Shown: positions 37,866 to 47,908, counted from the first letter of the stretch. The stretch is DNA of 64,000 nt from Chitinophagaceae bacterium (GCA_016703625.1 JADJBP010000008.1:1-64000); one strand, 5' to 3'. Notes: generated by a model not told the origin, from the sequence alone. Numbers and translations are program-made.

Positions 37866-37927
37866 TTTGTATGATTTTGGTGAAGGTTCTTGCCCGGTTT
37901 TATTGGAACATACAGAAAGTAATTTAC

Positions 37928-38323
37928 TTATTTTCCCAATCCGTTAGTAATTATTTCTTTTAATACAGTTATATCAATTTCCTCCAGCTTATTAACATAC
38001 AAACAACCTTTACCTGTTTTATGCTTTCCCAATTTTAAAAGGGTCGGTTGTTTTCCAACTGCACCCGGAATATAAAAGACCAGGTTCGCTTTACGGGGAG
38101 AAAATCCCATGATAAAACCAATCGAGTTCACGGCCGCTTTCATATTTTAATCGCTTATCGCCAAAACCAATAATAGAAGTCCCCACATCTTAGCTTTGGC
38201 TTTGGTAGCTTTTTCCATGAGCCCAAGAATGATAAAGGCATCTTTTTGTTTTTGTAGCTCCGGAATTTTTTTTATGAAATCATCAACACTGAGTTCGGTC
38301 TTTTTTGTTTTTAATGCTGCCAT
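37928..38323 (-). CDS. DUF1801 family protein (two frame breaks)
   Basis: From ATG 38323: MAALKTKKTELSVDDFIKKI, ending in KAKMWG, with a break at GGGG near 38187, then SIIGFGDKRLKYESGRELDW, a second break near 38105, and FSPRKANLVFYIPGAVGKQP to KEIITNGLGK. The MWGxSxxGFGxxxxxYESGRExDW and GFSPRKxxLxxYI phrases are those of DUF1801 (YdhG-like) proteins, small cytosolic proteins of unknown role. About 131 residues, normal for the family. The breaks are at short G runs and are probably errors. Confidence 0.75.
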
Positions 38324-38582
38324 GGAATGAGGTTATAATGTATATTCAAATCTACTCAATCCGTTTATATATAGCAAGTTTCGGGGTGTTACCAAATGCA
38401 AGGTGAAACATTTTTACATTGAACCACATAGAACAAAGTACAAAAAGAAAGGCACATAGATCTATCCACACCAAATGCGGGACAAGATGTGTAAGCCTAT
38501 GTGGTTCAAAATATATTAATTCGATAATTTTATGCCTTGGTTGCCCGCCTGGCCAACAACTTGTTTACACAGAGTTAAATCA
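38324..38582. other. Gap without supported genes
   Basis: A/T-rich, with a block of ACATAGAACAAAG-like phrases (about 38425-38510) resembling 29740-29790. No terminator or small gene that I can support. Confidence 0.3.
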
Positions 38583-39873
38583 TTATTCCGCTAGGGCCTT
38601 GTTTAAATCCTTTACCATCGAGGTACCCAGGTCATAACGGTTTTTATAAGCTGCTTTAAAAAATTGCTTAGCAGTAAAGCCTTTGTTTTGTGCCTGCATG
38701 TATTTACCCATCCAATACAGTTCAAGCCCCTCCAATGGTTTGCCAGACACATGTTCCTTAAAGATATTTTCGGCTGCTGCAGCATTGTTATTGCAATGCA
38801 ATGCCCAAACATACCAGGCATAGTTTTGCGGGGTAGTTCTGTTTAGTAATTCTCTTGCAGCAATCGCTTCTGCTTTGGCAGGTTCATGTAAAATGCCGGT
38901 GTACAAGTCCAGCAAATACTTGTTGTACATATTGCCATAAGCCGTCGTTGTTACAATCGAAACAAATTCGTTGGCCCATTTTTTTTGCTGAAGGCTATCT
39001 CCTCTTGCTTCAGCCACCTGTGCCAGTTTAAAAGCACATCAGGGGCTTTTGTTTTGCTTTGTACAAAACGAAATATTTTTTCGGCCAGTGAATCATTTTT
39101 GTCATGCTGCAATGCGATCCAGCCAAGTTGAGTGATCGAATGCAGGTCAACTGCCTGTAAACGGATGGACTGAACATACAAATCATTTGCCTGTTGCCCG
39201 TCACCGTTGTGCAAATGCAGGTCGGCTTCATTGGATAAGGCTACCTGTTTTAGATAAATATTGCCGGCTGCCAGTTCCGATGCCCGGTGCATGGATGCAA
39301 TGGCAGTATCCAGTTCGCCTTTATAATGTGCCAGCTTTGCTTTGCGGAAATGATATCCATAGTCTGTTTGGCCGGCCATTTTCTTTAACCCGAATTCAGC
39401 AAGCCCGTAATGTCCAAGTTCAAAAGCAACATCGAAACCCATGGATGCGGATTCATAATTTTTATTCCAATAACTTTTGCCTGTTGTAATAATGAATCGG
39501 CTTCTTTAAAGCGGTGTTGCAGGATGCTGTTACGCACCATTGCCAGTTTGGGGCCGGATTCTTTTTGGTTAAACGCCATATCTGCGGCATGCAAAATGCT
39601 GTCGGCCATTATCAGGTGTTCTATATTTCCGGTAAGCGGAAAATGATTCACCCGGCCTGATGCATATTTAAGTTCATTCACCAGCCCGGGATTGGCGGGA
39701 TGGATCCTGTTTTTCCAGAATTGAATTTCGGTTGCTGATGCTATGTGCATAGCCGTATCGGAATAATGGCTGAGCAGGCTATCAATAAAGGTAGCGGATA
39801 CAATGGGTTTGTTTTCAGTTTGGCAGGATGCCAGGGTAAAAAGTATCGCTATGACCGTAATGATCTGTCTCAA
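38583..39873 (-). CDS. TPR-like lipoprotein (two frame breaks)
   Basis: ATG 39873 gives a lipoprotein signal (ITVIAILFTLASCQTE). Three overlapping open stretches in different frames join near 39430 and 38990 into one gene of about 430 residues. Repeated helix pairs of TPR type are seen: MADSILHAADMAFNQKESG, LGLKK-like AEFGLKKMAGQTDYGYHFRK, KAEAIAARELLNRTTPQNYA, AENIFKEHVSGKPLEGLEL and MGKYMQAQNKGFTAKQFFKA. No catalytic motif. Such proteins are probable scaffolds at the outer membrane. Breaks lie in short homopolymers. Confidence 0.65.
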
Positions 39874-39973
39874 GGTTGGTTGTTTTGAAACATATACGGA
39901 GAAATGGGGAAGGCAGTTTGAATAAGTGGGGCAAATACTGAACTTAGGATTGATATTAGTTTAATAAGTGTGC

Positions 39974-40039
39974 TGTCAGCCTGAGCTTGTCGAAGGCGGG
40001 ATATAGTAACAAACCGGGTTCGACAAGCTCACCCTGACA
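39974..40039. repeat. REP-like inverted repeat
   Basis: TGTCAGCCTGAGCTTGTCGAA (39974-39994) pairs with TTCGACAAGCTCACCCTGACA (40019-40039), two mismatches. CTGAGCTTGTCGAAG-type inverted repeats recur in many bacterial intergenic regions. Confidence 0.85.
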
Positions 40040-40106
40040 ATACTTTTAAATTTTGAAATTACCTTTTCTCAGTCTAATCTCATATCAGGCTCTAAATTTT
40101 GGCCAT

Positions 40107-40201
40107 GGACTCGCCGTTTATAGTACGGCGAGTCCTGCGCCCACGCCAAAAAGCCAGGTGCAGAGACTCACCTGTGAAATTTGAAAGGAGACACCTGGTT
40201 T
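40107..40201. repeat. Two stacked palindromes
   Basis: GGACTCGCCGT (40107-40117) pairs perfectly with ACGGCGAGTCC (40125-40135). Next, CCAGGTG near 40157 can pair with CACCTG near 40174 or with CACCTGG near 40195-40201, the last followed by TTTTTT, so this part may also end transcription on the plus strand. Confidence 0.7.
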
Positions 40202-40232
40202 TTTAAGAAAATGATGTAATAAACGAATGGAT

Positions 40233-40260
40233 TTCTCTCCCGATAACTATCGGGAGAGAA
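40233..40260. repeat. Near-perfect palindrome
   Basis: TTCTCTCCCGATA, a two-base centre, TATCGGGAGAGAA. Thirteen base pairs, twelve bases before the end of the LutA-like gene. Confidence 0.85.
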
Positions 40261-40272
40261 ATGACAGAAAGA

Positions 40273-40995
40273 TCACTCCCACCCACTCGCCAGCACATCG
40301 GCAAGATGCATGGTCTTTAAAGGAAGGTTTTTGTTTTTGATAAAACCATCCAGCTGCATCAGGCAGCTCAGGTCTGTAGAGATGATATATTCTGCGCCTG
40401 TTTCAAGCGCATTATTAATTTTCTGATCGGCCATGCCGGTAGATATGGCATCAAATTTTACCGCAAAGGTTCCGCCAAAACCACAGCAGGTTTCCACGTC
40501 TTTCATTTCAACAAGCTCCAGGCCTTTAACATGGCTTAATAATGTACGCGGCCCTGTTTTTATTTTACATTCCCTTAAGGCTGCACAACTATCATGGTAC
40601 GTGGCTTTGCCGTTCAGTTCTGCAGCAAAATTCTCAATTTTTAATACCTCTGTTAAAAATTCTGAGAATTCAAAAATGCGTTTACCCAGGTCCTTTACCA
40701 GGTTATGCTGCGATGAGTTCTCAAATATCTTACCATAGTAATTTCTTACAAATCCAACACAGCTGGCACTGGGCGCCACAATATAATCGGCGCCTTCAAA
40801 ATCCTTGATGAATTTTGTACAAACATCCCTGGATTCATCCCAGAAACCGGCATTAAAGGCCGGCTGGCCGCAACAGGTTTGATTGGTATTATAAATCACT
40901 TCACAACAGGCTTTCTCCAGCACTTTAACCATGTTAAAAGCGGTTTGCGGGTATAGCTGGTCTACAAAACAGGGTATAAAAAGCTGAACTTTCAT
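40273..40995 (-). CDS. lutA: LutA/YkgE-type (Fe-S)-binding protein
   Basis: 240 residues, containing two cysteine-rich CCG domains: NQTCCGQPAFNAGFWDESR in the first and ETCCGFGGTFAVKFDAIS in the second, with LFIPCFVDQLYPQTAFNMV at the N-terminus as in LutA. In Bacillus LutA, LutB and LutC oxidise L-lactate to pyruvate together. Here LutB and LutC are not adjacent; the following gene (40998-41435) is an unrelated lipoprotein only two bases upstream of the start. The symbol rests on motif and length; heterodisulfide reductase-like relatives share the CCG domain. Confidence 0.82.
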   Translation of the reverse strand: MKVQLFIPCFVDQLYPQTAFNMVKVLEKACCEVIYNTNQTCCGQPAFNAGFWDESRDVCTKFIKDFEGADYIVAPSASCVGFVRNYYGKIFENSSQHNLVKDLGKRIFEFSEFLTEVLKIENFAAELNGKATYHDSCAALRECKIKTGPRTLLSHVKGLELVEMKDVETCCGFGGTFAVKFDAISTGMADQKINNALETGAEYIISTDLSCLMQLDGFIKNKNLPLKTMHLADVLASGWE

Positions 40996-40997
40996 TA

Positions 40998-41435
40998 TTA
41001 TTGCTGTGTCTTTAAATATTCCTTCACGGTAAGTTTTTTATCTGCTGCCGGGCCGTATACTTTTATATCAAGTGTTTTTGGATCTACAAAAAAACGGTAA
41101 TAGGTCTCGAACCGCTGTTCACCGTTATAACCTGCCTGTACCGGGATTTCCGTTTCGCCGGCCCCGGGATCCTCGATCAAAAATGAGATACCATGTTGAT
41201 GGTTGCTGAAAGAATCAATATACCGGTTGCTCTTATTTACAAACGGGAGTTTTAATAATGCTTCGGTGATCTTTTTCTCCAAAACGGTATCGGAGAAACG
41301 ATGAACGTATTTTGAAACCGTATCAGCCTTCAGGTCATTTGTAACAGTATCTGCGATCTCCGCATTTTCGGTTTTTGGTTCATTATTACAGGCTACAAAA
41401 AATACCATGCATAATAAAACCAAAAATTGCTTCAT
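40998..41435 (-). CDS. Hypothetical lipoprotein, 145 aa
   Basis: Lipoprotein signal FLVLLCMVFFVACNNEP. The mature part is short: an acidic linker, a helix (SDTVLEKKITEALLKLPFVN), strands GISFLIEDPGAGETEIPVQA, GEQRFETYYRFFVDPKTLDI and KVYGPAADKKLTVKEYL. The strand-rich C-terminal part has no recognised motif. It is tightly spaced between ribH (six bases) and the LutA-like gene (two bases), so one transcript ribH-lipoprotein-lutA is likely. Confidence 0.6.
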   Translation of the reverse strand: MKQFLVLLCMVFFVACNNEPKTENAEIADTVTNDLKADTVSKYVHRFSDTVLEKKITEALLKLPFVNKSNRYIDSFSNHQHGISFLIEDPGAGETEIPVQAGYNGEQRFETYYRFFVDPKTLDIKVYGPAADKKLTVKEYLKTQQ

Positions 41436-41441
41436 TGTTTT

Positions 41442-41933
41442 TTATTTAAAATTGCTGATCATAGCGATCATCTTCAGCGCTGTTATGGCAGCCTCTTCGC
41501 CCTTGTGCCCGTGTTTGCCCCCTGTTCTTTCGTCTACCTGTTGCTGGTTATCTACCGTTAAAACACCAAAAATGGTTGGTACCGGTAACAGCAGGTTTAA
41601 CTGGGTAATGCCCGAAGTAACCGACTGGCATATATATTCAAAATGCGGGGTATCGCCACGAAGCACACAACCAAGAGCTATAAAAGCAAGTGGCTTGTCC
41701 TCTTTATATTTATGCTGCTCCCAGTATTTTTTTATGGCAAACGGAATTTCAAAAGCTCCCGGTACATGTATCACCTTGTAACCGGCCTGGTGCTTATCCA
41801 ATACTGCCTTACAACCGGCTTCCAGTTTATCAACCGTGCCTGCATTCCATTCGGTACGTACAATAACAACACAGGCATCTGCCGGAAGCTGGATGCCTGT
41901 TGTGTTTAATATGTTTGTGTTGTTTTCGGACAT
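41442..41933 (-). CDS. ribH: 6,7-dimethyl-8-ribityllumazine synthase
   Basis: Penultimate step of riboflavin synthesis. The start at 41933 (MSENNTNILNTTGIQLPADA) is chosen because the upstream part of the open frame is made of phrase repeats. Signature stretches: CVVIVRTEWNAGTVDKL, VIHVPGAFEIPFAIKKYWE, KPLAFIALGCVLRGDTPHFE, ICQSVTSGITQLNLLLPVPT, IFGVLTVDNQQQVDERTGGK. The His in GDTPHFEYI is the catalytic base; GAFEIP and VL(R)GDTxHF are typical. 163 residues, normal. No other rib genes in the window. Confidence 0.95.
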   Translation of the reverse strand: MSENNTNILNTTGIQLPADACVVIVRTEWNAGTVDKLEAGCKAVLDKHQAGYKVIHVPGAFEIPFAIKKYWEQHKYKEDKPLAFIALGCVLRGDTPHFEYICQSVTSGITQLNLLLPVPTIFGVLTVDNQQQVDERTGGKHGHKGEEAAITALKMIAMISNFK

Positions 41934-41938
41934 AATTT

Positions 41939-42050
41939 GAGTCTTGAGTCTGGAGTTGGGAGCCTGGAGACTTGAGTCTGGAGACATGAGTCTGGAGTCG
42001 GGAGTAAGATGCCTAATGACTACTGACTATTGACTACTGACTACCGACTA
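41939..42050. repeat. Degenerate phrase repeat
   Basis: About 41939-42000 is built of GAGTCTGGAGT/CTTGAGTC and 42010-42050 of GACTACTGACTA. Unit length 7-10 bases, imperfect; fills the ribH to TPR gap. Confidence 0.75.
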
Positions 42051-42770
42051 CTTAACAACCCCTAAACTCGCCAGGTATTTATCAACTTCGCCCGAACTAA
42101 CCCTTTGTGTCGCCGGGTATTTATCCTTCAGGTTTTGAAAAATTACAATAGCCTCTTTTTCTTTACCCAATGCTTCAGCATACCTGCCCGCTATGAATAA
42201 TGCTTCGGAAGCCATACCCTCATCAAGCCCGGAAATATTTCCAGCTTTTTTATAATAATCCAGGGCATCATCTGTCTTTTTCTGTTCAGCATATGCATGA
42301 CCCAGTAAAATATATGCCTTGCTCTGGATCTGGTCTGCACCGTTGCCATCAAATTCCTTTAAGTGTTTGATGGCTTTGTCGTACTGCTTTAAATGCAGGT
42401 ACGTGGCGCCGATCATGTACTCAGCACGGTTGCCCGATCTGGTGCCACTATAGCTGCTGGCAATCTTCAGTAAACCGGTAACCCCGGTTGCTTTATCACC
42501 GTTAAGCACCATGTTCACGGTGTCTTTATTAAAGGAAGATGAACCAGCCATCAGTCCAAATAATTTTTCGGCCGGGAATACCAGGTCATTGGCCTTTTTC
42601 TCATTCGGGATCTGTACCAGGTATTTATAACCCAGGTATCCACCCAATAAAAGAATTACCGCAGTACCAACTATGATAATTATTTTGCTGTTTGCTACCC
42701 AAAAACCTTTCGCTCTTTCCACCACATCAACTGCCACTGCCTGTTCTGCTATTACTTGCTTCTCTGCCAT
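42048..42770 (-). CDS. TPR protein with one membrane helix
   Basis: 240 residues. A short cytoplasmic N-terminus is followed by one membrane helix (IIIIVGTAVILLLGGYLGY, about residues 29-50), then a TPR array: AEYMIGATYLHLKQYDKAIK, AYILLGHAYAEQKKTDDALD and EALFIAGRYAEALGKEKEAI. The pattern matches YbgF/YfgM-like proteins and a TPR gene often found near ribH in Bacteroidota. It may help periplasmic folding or assembly. Ends at the start of the phrase repeat that precedes ribH; the same strand as pdhA, 47 bases apart. Confidence 0.75.
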   Translation of the reverse strand: MAEKQVIAEQAVAVDVVERAKGFWVANSKIIIIVGTAVILLLGGYLGYKYLVQIPNEKKANDLVFPAEKLFGLMAGSSSFNKDTVNMVLNGDKATGVTGLLKIASSYSGTRSGNRAEYMIGATYLHLKQYDKAIKHLKEFDGNGADQIQSKAYILLGHAYAEQKKTDDALDYYKKAGNISGLDEGMASEALFIAGRYAEALGKEKEAIVIFQNLKDKYPATQRVSSGEVDKYLASLGVVK

Positions 42771-42817
42771 TACAATAAATTAAGAATTAAAAATTAAAAA
42801 TTATGAATTAAAAAAGA

Positions 42818-43810
42818 TCAGTCAACTATAAATGGATAATCCTGCTGAACATACACATCTTTCAGCAATTCGTTATCATCGGGCCATGGACTTTCTTCTG
42901 CAAATTTCACTGACTCTTCCACTTCTGCTTTTACACGTTCAATGATCACTTCAAACTCAGCTTCGGTAACATGATACTGGTCTTTCAATATTTTCATCAC
43001 GTGTTCTATCGGGTCCCTTTCCTTGTATTGCTCCAGTTCGTCCTTGGTGCGGTATTTCTGCGGGTCACTCATGCTGTGTCCCTTGTAACGGTATGTTTTT
43101 ATTTCCAGCAAAGTTGGACCGCCTTTTTCCCTTGCACGGTTCACGGCCCTTAAAACGCCGTTGTGTACATCTTCGGGGCTCATGCCGTCGATACTGTCGC
43201 TGGGCATTTCGTAGGCATCGGCCAATTTATAAATATCCAGTGTTTTACTGGTTCGGGCAACCGATGTACCCATGGCATAATGGTTATTTTCGCAAATGAA
43301 TACAACCGGCAGGTCCCACAGCATGGCCATATTAAAGGTTTCGTGCAACATCCCCTGCCTGGCGGCGCCATCGCCAAAAAAGCAAATCACTACATTATTG
43401 GTATTGCGGTACCTTTCGGCAAATGCCAGTCCGGCACCGGTTCCTATTTGTGCCCCAACAATACCATGACCGCCAAAGAAATTTTCTTTTAACCCAAAAA
43501 AGTGCATACTTCCACCCTTTCCCTTACTGCAGCCGGTAGCTTTTCCATACAACTCGGCCATACAGGCTTTTGGCGTAATGCCTTTGGCAATGGCCAAAGC
43601 ATGGTCGCGGTAAGCGGTAATGAACTTATCATCCGGAACGGTAGCCGTCATACAGCCTGCGGCTACAGCTTCCTGCCCGATGTACAGGTGACAAAAGCCA
43701 CGGATCTTCTGCATTCCATATAACTGGCCTGTCTTTTCCTCAAATCGGCGTAAAAGCAGCATCAGTTCGTACCAGTATAAATAGGTTTCTTTAGAAAACT
43801 TGGTAGCCAA
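42818..43810 (-). CDS. pdhA: Pyruvate dehydrogenase E1 component, alpha subunit
   Basis: With E1 beta it decarboxylates pyruvate and acetylates lipoyl-E2. 330 residues, normal. The thiamine-diphosphate motif runs from about residue 146: FFGDGAARQGMLHETFNMA to VVFICENNHYAMGT (G-D-G-x(about 25)-N-N). Other family marks are RGFCHLYIGQEAVAAG, ATGCSKGKGGSMHFF and TYRYKGHSMSDPQKYR with the phosphorylation-loop-like Ser in GHSMSDP. E1 beta lies at 53279-54262, about 9.5 kb away, not adjacent. A perfect TATCTTTG lies just upstream (43831-43838). Confidence 0.95.
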   Translation of the reverse strand: MATKFSKETYLYWYELMLLLRRFEEKTGQLYGMQKIRGFCHLYIGQEAVAAGCMTATVPDDKFITAYRDHALAIAKGITPKACMAELYGKATGCSKGKGGSMHFFGLKENFFGGHGIVGAQIGTGAGLAFAERYRNTNNVVICFFGDGAARQGMLHETFNMAMLWDLPVVFICENNHYAMGTSVARTSKTLDIYKLADAYEMPSDSIDGMSPEDVHNGVLRAVNRAREKGGPTLLEIKTYRYKGHSMSDPQKYRTKDELEQYKERDPIEHVMKILKDQYHVTEAEFEVIIERVKAEVEESVKFAEESPWPDDNELLKDVYVQQDYPFIVD

Positions 43811-43830
43811 TGGGTTTAATTTTTAGTGGG

Positions 43831-43838
43831 CAAAGATA
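43831..43838 (-). promoter_or_regulatory. Likely -7 element of the pdhA promoter
   Basis: TATCTTTG on the minus strand, 20 bases upstream of the ATG, perfect to TAnnTTTG; no TTG at -33. Confidence 0.4.
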
Positions 43839-43857
43839 AGGGAGAAATGGGAAATTC

Positions 43858-43916
43858 GAGATTAGGAATTGGGAATATGGAGTTCGGAGTCTGGAGTCAG
43901 GAGTCTGGAGTTGGGA
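43858..43916. repeat. Degenerate phrase repeat
   Basis: GAGATTAGGAATTGGGAATATGG followed by GTTCGGAGTCTGGAGTCAGG and similar phrases, the same vocabulary as 41939-42000. Confidence 0.7.
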
Positions 43917-44062
43917 AATGGTGCCGAAGCTTAGGGGAGCTAACAGATAATTTGCCTCTATACCTGGATTAAAAAAACTTACCGGATCAATAAGACAGAA
44001 CCGTTTTCAACAGATTCCCAGCCAAATGTAATGTTGAATTTTATGCAGTAAACATAATTAGC

Positions 44063-46496
44063 TTACCTGATCAACAATACATTTCCGGAGTAGTTATACC
44101 ATTTACCATTGATATCACGGAAACTGACCTGGTAAATATAATTATCTGAAGATTGCTGTTGCCCTTTAAACCTGCCATCCCAGCCCCTTGCAGGATCTGT
44201 AGAATAAAAAATGAGCTGGCCCACCCGGTTAAAAACCCTTAATTGATAATCATCGATCTCCATATTGATGCCCGGTTTAAAATGATCATTCTTACCATCA
44301 TTGTTTGGTGTAAAAGCATTGGGTATGCCGATGGGAATGCATTTGATCTCCTGTATCGTTATTGTATCGGTTCCCACACAGTTATCAAAACCGGTTACGG
44401 TTAAATAATAATTGCCGGCATTTCTTATTTCAATTCCGGGTGTTGTTGTTCCCGTACTCCATGTATACGACCGATAACCAGGCACATTGATATTTAAAAC
44501 ATTGCCGGAACATAATGGCTGATCCTTTGGTAAAAAAGATTTTGGTAGCGGGACAGATTCCCGAACGGTCATTCTTGCTGAAGCCTTACAGTTAAACTGG
44601 TTGCTTACCGTAACCAAATATGTACCCGGTGTGGTAACAACAAATTGTGGCGCTGTGCTTTGATCCTGCCACAGATAAGAGTTGAATCTGCCGGGATCCA
44701 GGATTAGGGTTTCTCCTTCGCACAAATTCCGATCATTACCCAGAACCGGTTTTGGTTTTTCCCAAACGGTAAGATTGGTAACAACCACCGAATCGCATCC
44801 CGCAGCAGTTTTCAGCGTATCGTAATAAATGCCCGTTTTGTTTTGCAGTACTCCGGCAGCCAGGTAAAATTCACCCTCGCAGATATTGGTGTCAACTGTA
44901 TTGATAATGCGTGAAATGGTAAGATTGAGTGTGATGATGATACTGTCGCACCCAAAAGTATTTAAAACCAGGTGGGTGTAAGTACCGGTAGCATGATAGG
45001 TTTTGTTGTACAGTGTATACGAAGTACAGCTTTGTATATTCAATGTTTCTGGCCTGTGCCGCATTTGGGCATTGCTTTAATTTTGTAAAAGATCTCACTT
45101 TGCCCGGCCGCGGTCAGTTTATATTCACCTGGCCCGGGGTCAAAATCTATGGTGCCTTCATAGGTTCCGCCAATAACAATATTTTTCGCGGGGTCTAACT
45201 TTAATGAATAACCGCTTCCGTAAAATGGCCCGGTAGATGCAGCCACCCAGGTAAATGTACCGGCAGGGTTCAGTTTTAAAACAAAAATATCCGGATCGCC
45301 GGTTGCTGTAAGTTTGTATTCGGCCGCCCCGGGGTCAAAATCAGCTGTACCATTATAATGACCGGTGAGGTAAATATCATTGGCATCATCGGTTTCAATA
45401 TCAAATATTTTTTGAAAGGAGGGCCCGCCAACCTGCTTCACCCAAACCAGGTTAAAAGCAAGGTCGTATTTGGCAATAAAAATATCATCATCATTAACCG
45501 GCGACATTAGTACCTGGCTGTTTGCCCCGGGGTCAAAATCGGCTTCCCCATCAAAATGCCCGGCAATATAAATATGGCCTGTTTTGTCAATTTTTAAGCT
45601 GCTGTTGCGTACCCTGCTGTTGCCGCCCATTTCTACAGCATAAAATTTCCGGCATTGTTAAGCTTTACGATATACCCATCCCCCAATGCATCCGACGATA
45701 AATTGAAAACACCCGGGCCCGGGTCAAAGTCGGCAGTAGCCCAATAAAATCCTGTGCTGTACACATTATCCTGTTCATCCAACCCGATAGAAAATGCAAC
45801 ATCTGATAATGGCCCGCCAATTTTTTTGGCCCAAACCAGGTTACCGGAACTGTTCAGTTTACAGATAAAAATATCAGTAGATCCTGCCGATGCCAGGTTA
45901 AATACACCCGGGCCGGGATCAAAATCTGCCGTTTGCTCAAAGTACCCGTTGAAATAAATATTCCCAAAACGGTCGAGAATAATATCATTACAAAAATCGT
46001 TGGTGGGACCGCCAAAACTTTTTGCCCAGGTAAAATTTCCGTTATTATCGTACTTGCACACAAAAATATCCTCATTGCCATTTGAAGTAAGTTCAGTTAC
46101 ACCCGGGCCCGGATCAAAATCTGTAGTGCCAAAATAAATACCGGTAACAAAAATATTCCCTGAAATATCCAGTGTGATCGCATAGCCGGCCTGGTACCGG
46201 AATCCCCCGATGGATTTAGCCCAGACCAGTTTTCCGGATGGATCGTATTTTGAGAGGAATATATCTTCAGCGCCTGATGAAGAAAGATTAAAAATACCGG
46301 GGCCGGGATCAAAATCAACCGTACTGGAAAAATAGCCGGTAGCATAAACATTCCTTTCCGCATCCAGCGTAATTGCACGGCAGGCATCATACGAATTGCC
46401 ATCCATTGAACCTGCCCATTCAAGTTTAACGGTTTGTGCCAACAGGTCGGCCGCTGAACATAAAAAAAGGATTAATATAACCGGGACTGCTTTCAT
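44063..46496 (-). CDS. Secreted SBBP-repeat protein with type B T9SS sorting domain (frame breaks)
   Basis: Start at 46496 (MKAVPVILILFLCSAADLLA, signal peptide). The first half holds seven or more repeats of about 45-50 residues, each with the phrase DFDPG (VDFDPGPGIFNL, TDFDPGPGVTEL, ADFDPGPGVFNL, IDFDPGPGEYKL), i.e. SBBP-type propeller blades. Breaks near 45640 and 45060 shift the frame. After the repeats comes an Ig-like region with CDSIIITLNLTIS, CDSVVVTNLTVWE. The end, IPNAFTPNNDGKNDHFKPGI and RVFNRVGQLIFYSTD to YNYSGNVLLIR, is the gliding-motility-associated C-terminal domain (CHU_C), the sorting signal of the type IX secretion system. About 811 residues. Confidence 0.85.
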
Positions 46497-46621
46497 TACA
46501 TTACTAAACGTAATTAAACCGTATTTGGTTTGCCTGGCGGGCAGCATAATTACCTGTTTTTTAAAAATACACAAATTCCGGCAATGGCATGGCGTATAAT
46601 ACATTGCGTATCTTGCAGCCC

Positions 46622-47752
46622 ATGTTATTCTTCAGCAAAATATCGTTGACCCAGTTTAAGAATTATCATTTAACCCATTTTGATTTTGCCGAAAGGGTTA
46701 TCGGTATTTGCGGCCTGAACGGTAAAGGCAAGACCAACCTGCTGGATGCTGCTTATTACTGCTGTTTTACAAAAAGCTATTTTACCAAAATTGACGGGCT
46801 GAATAACCGGTTTGGCACCGATGGGTTCAGGATAGAAGCCAAAACCACGGCTGGCTTAATTACCGGTGGAGTTAAAGATGAGGTGCATAAGCCTGATGAA
46901 ATTGTTTGCATTTTCAGAAGTGCAGGCCCACAGGGCCCTGCGGGAAGGAAAGATATTTTATTGAATGGTGTGGCATATACAAGATTATCGGAGCATATCG
47001 GCAAATTCCCGGCAGTGATGATCGCCCCGGATGATATTGGTTTGATAACCGGGGGCAGTGAAGAAAGGCGCCGATTTATGGATACGGTCCTGAGCCAGGT
47101 GGATAAGGAATACCTGCAGCAATTGATGATCTACAATAAAGTGCTGCAGCAGCGAAACAGTTTGCTGAAACGTTTTGCCGAACAGGGAAAAACAGATTGG
47201 CCGCTGCTGGAAGTACTGGATGAACAATTGATCGTGCCCGGTAATTTTATTTATAAAAAACGTAACCTGTTTACAAAAGAACTGATACCGCTGGTGCAAA
47301 AATTTTATCACCGGATAGCTGGTGATGATGAAGCCATTACATTGCAATACGACAGCCGGTTACATGAGAGCAGCTTTCATGACCTGCTGAATAATTTCAG
47401 GCAAAAGGATTTTATGATGCAGCGCAGCAATGCCGGTATTCATAAGGATGAACTTGTTTTTCAGCTGAACGGACAGGTCTTTAAAACAACAGCTTCACAG
47501 GGACAGCGGAAAAGTTTATTGTTTGCATTAAAACTTGCCGAGTTTGAACTGTTAAAGATCAATAAAGGCTATGCCCCGCTCCTGCTGCTGGATGATGTTT
47601 TTGAAAAGCTGGACGACAACCGTATGCACCAGTTACTTCATTGGGTTTGTAACGAAAATACCGGGCAGGTTTTAATTACCGATACACACCGGGAAAGACT
47701 GGAAGATGCATTTAAAAAATTGAATACGGCTTACCAGATCATTGAATTGTAG
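46622..47752 (+). CDS. recF: DNA replication/repair protein RecF
   Basis: SMC-like ATPase that helps load RecA at gaps with RecO and RecR. The start at 46622 (MLFFSKISLTQFKNYHLTHF) is preferred since the family begins with LxxLxLxNFRNY-type sequence. Walker A is GLNGKGKTNLLDAAYYC; the signature and Walker B are TASQGQRKSLLFALKLAEFE (QGQRKS) and APLLLLDDVFEKLDDNRMHQ; the Switch-like LITDTHRERLEDAF follows. 376 residues, normal. The DUF721 gene (47909) follows in the same direction, a common Bacteroidota arrangement. Confidence 0.95.
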   Translation: MLFFSKISLTQFKNYHLTHFDFAERVIGICGLNGKGKTNLLDAAYYCCFTKSYFTKIDGLNNRFGTDGFRIEAKTTAGLITGGVKDEVHKPDEIVCIFRSAGPQGPAGRKDILLNGVAYTRLSEHIGKFPAVMIAPDDIGLITGGSEERRRFMDTVLSQVDKEYLQQLMIYNKVLQQRNSLLKRFAEQGKTDWPLLEVLDEQLIVPGNFIYKKRNLFTKELIPLVQKFYHRIAGDDEAITLQYDSRLHESSFHDLLNNFRQKDFMMQRSNAGIHKDELVFQLNGQVFKTTASQGQRKSLLFALKLAEFELLKINKGYAPLLLLDDVFEKLDDNRMHQLLHWVCNENTGQVLITDTHRERLEDAFKKLNTAYQIIEL

Positions 47753-47756
47753 TTAG

Positions 47757-47890
47757 TTTCAGGAGTCCGGAGTCTGGAGTCATTAGTCAGGAGTCATTAA
47801 AATAAAGTTTCATCTGCAAATTCAATTAGCTCATTTGCCCAAGGACTCAATGTCTTAATGACCATTGACTAAATGACTCAATGACAATTT
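47757..47890. repeat. Degenerate phrase repeat
   Basis: CAGGAGTCCGGAGTCTGGAG and later GACTAAATGACTCAATGAC; same vocabulary as 41939-42050. Confidence 0.7.
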
Positions 47891-47908
47891 TAATCTTACT
47901 TTTACAGC

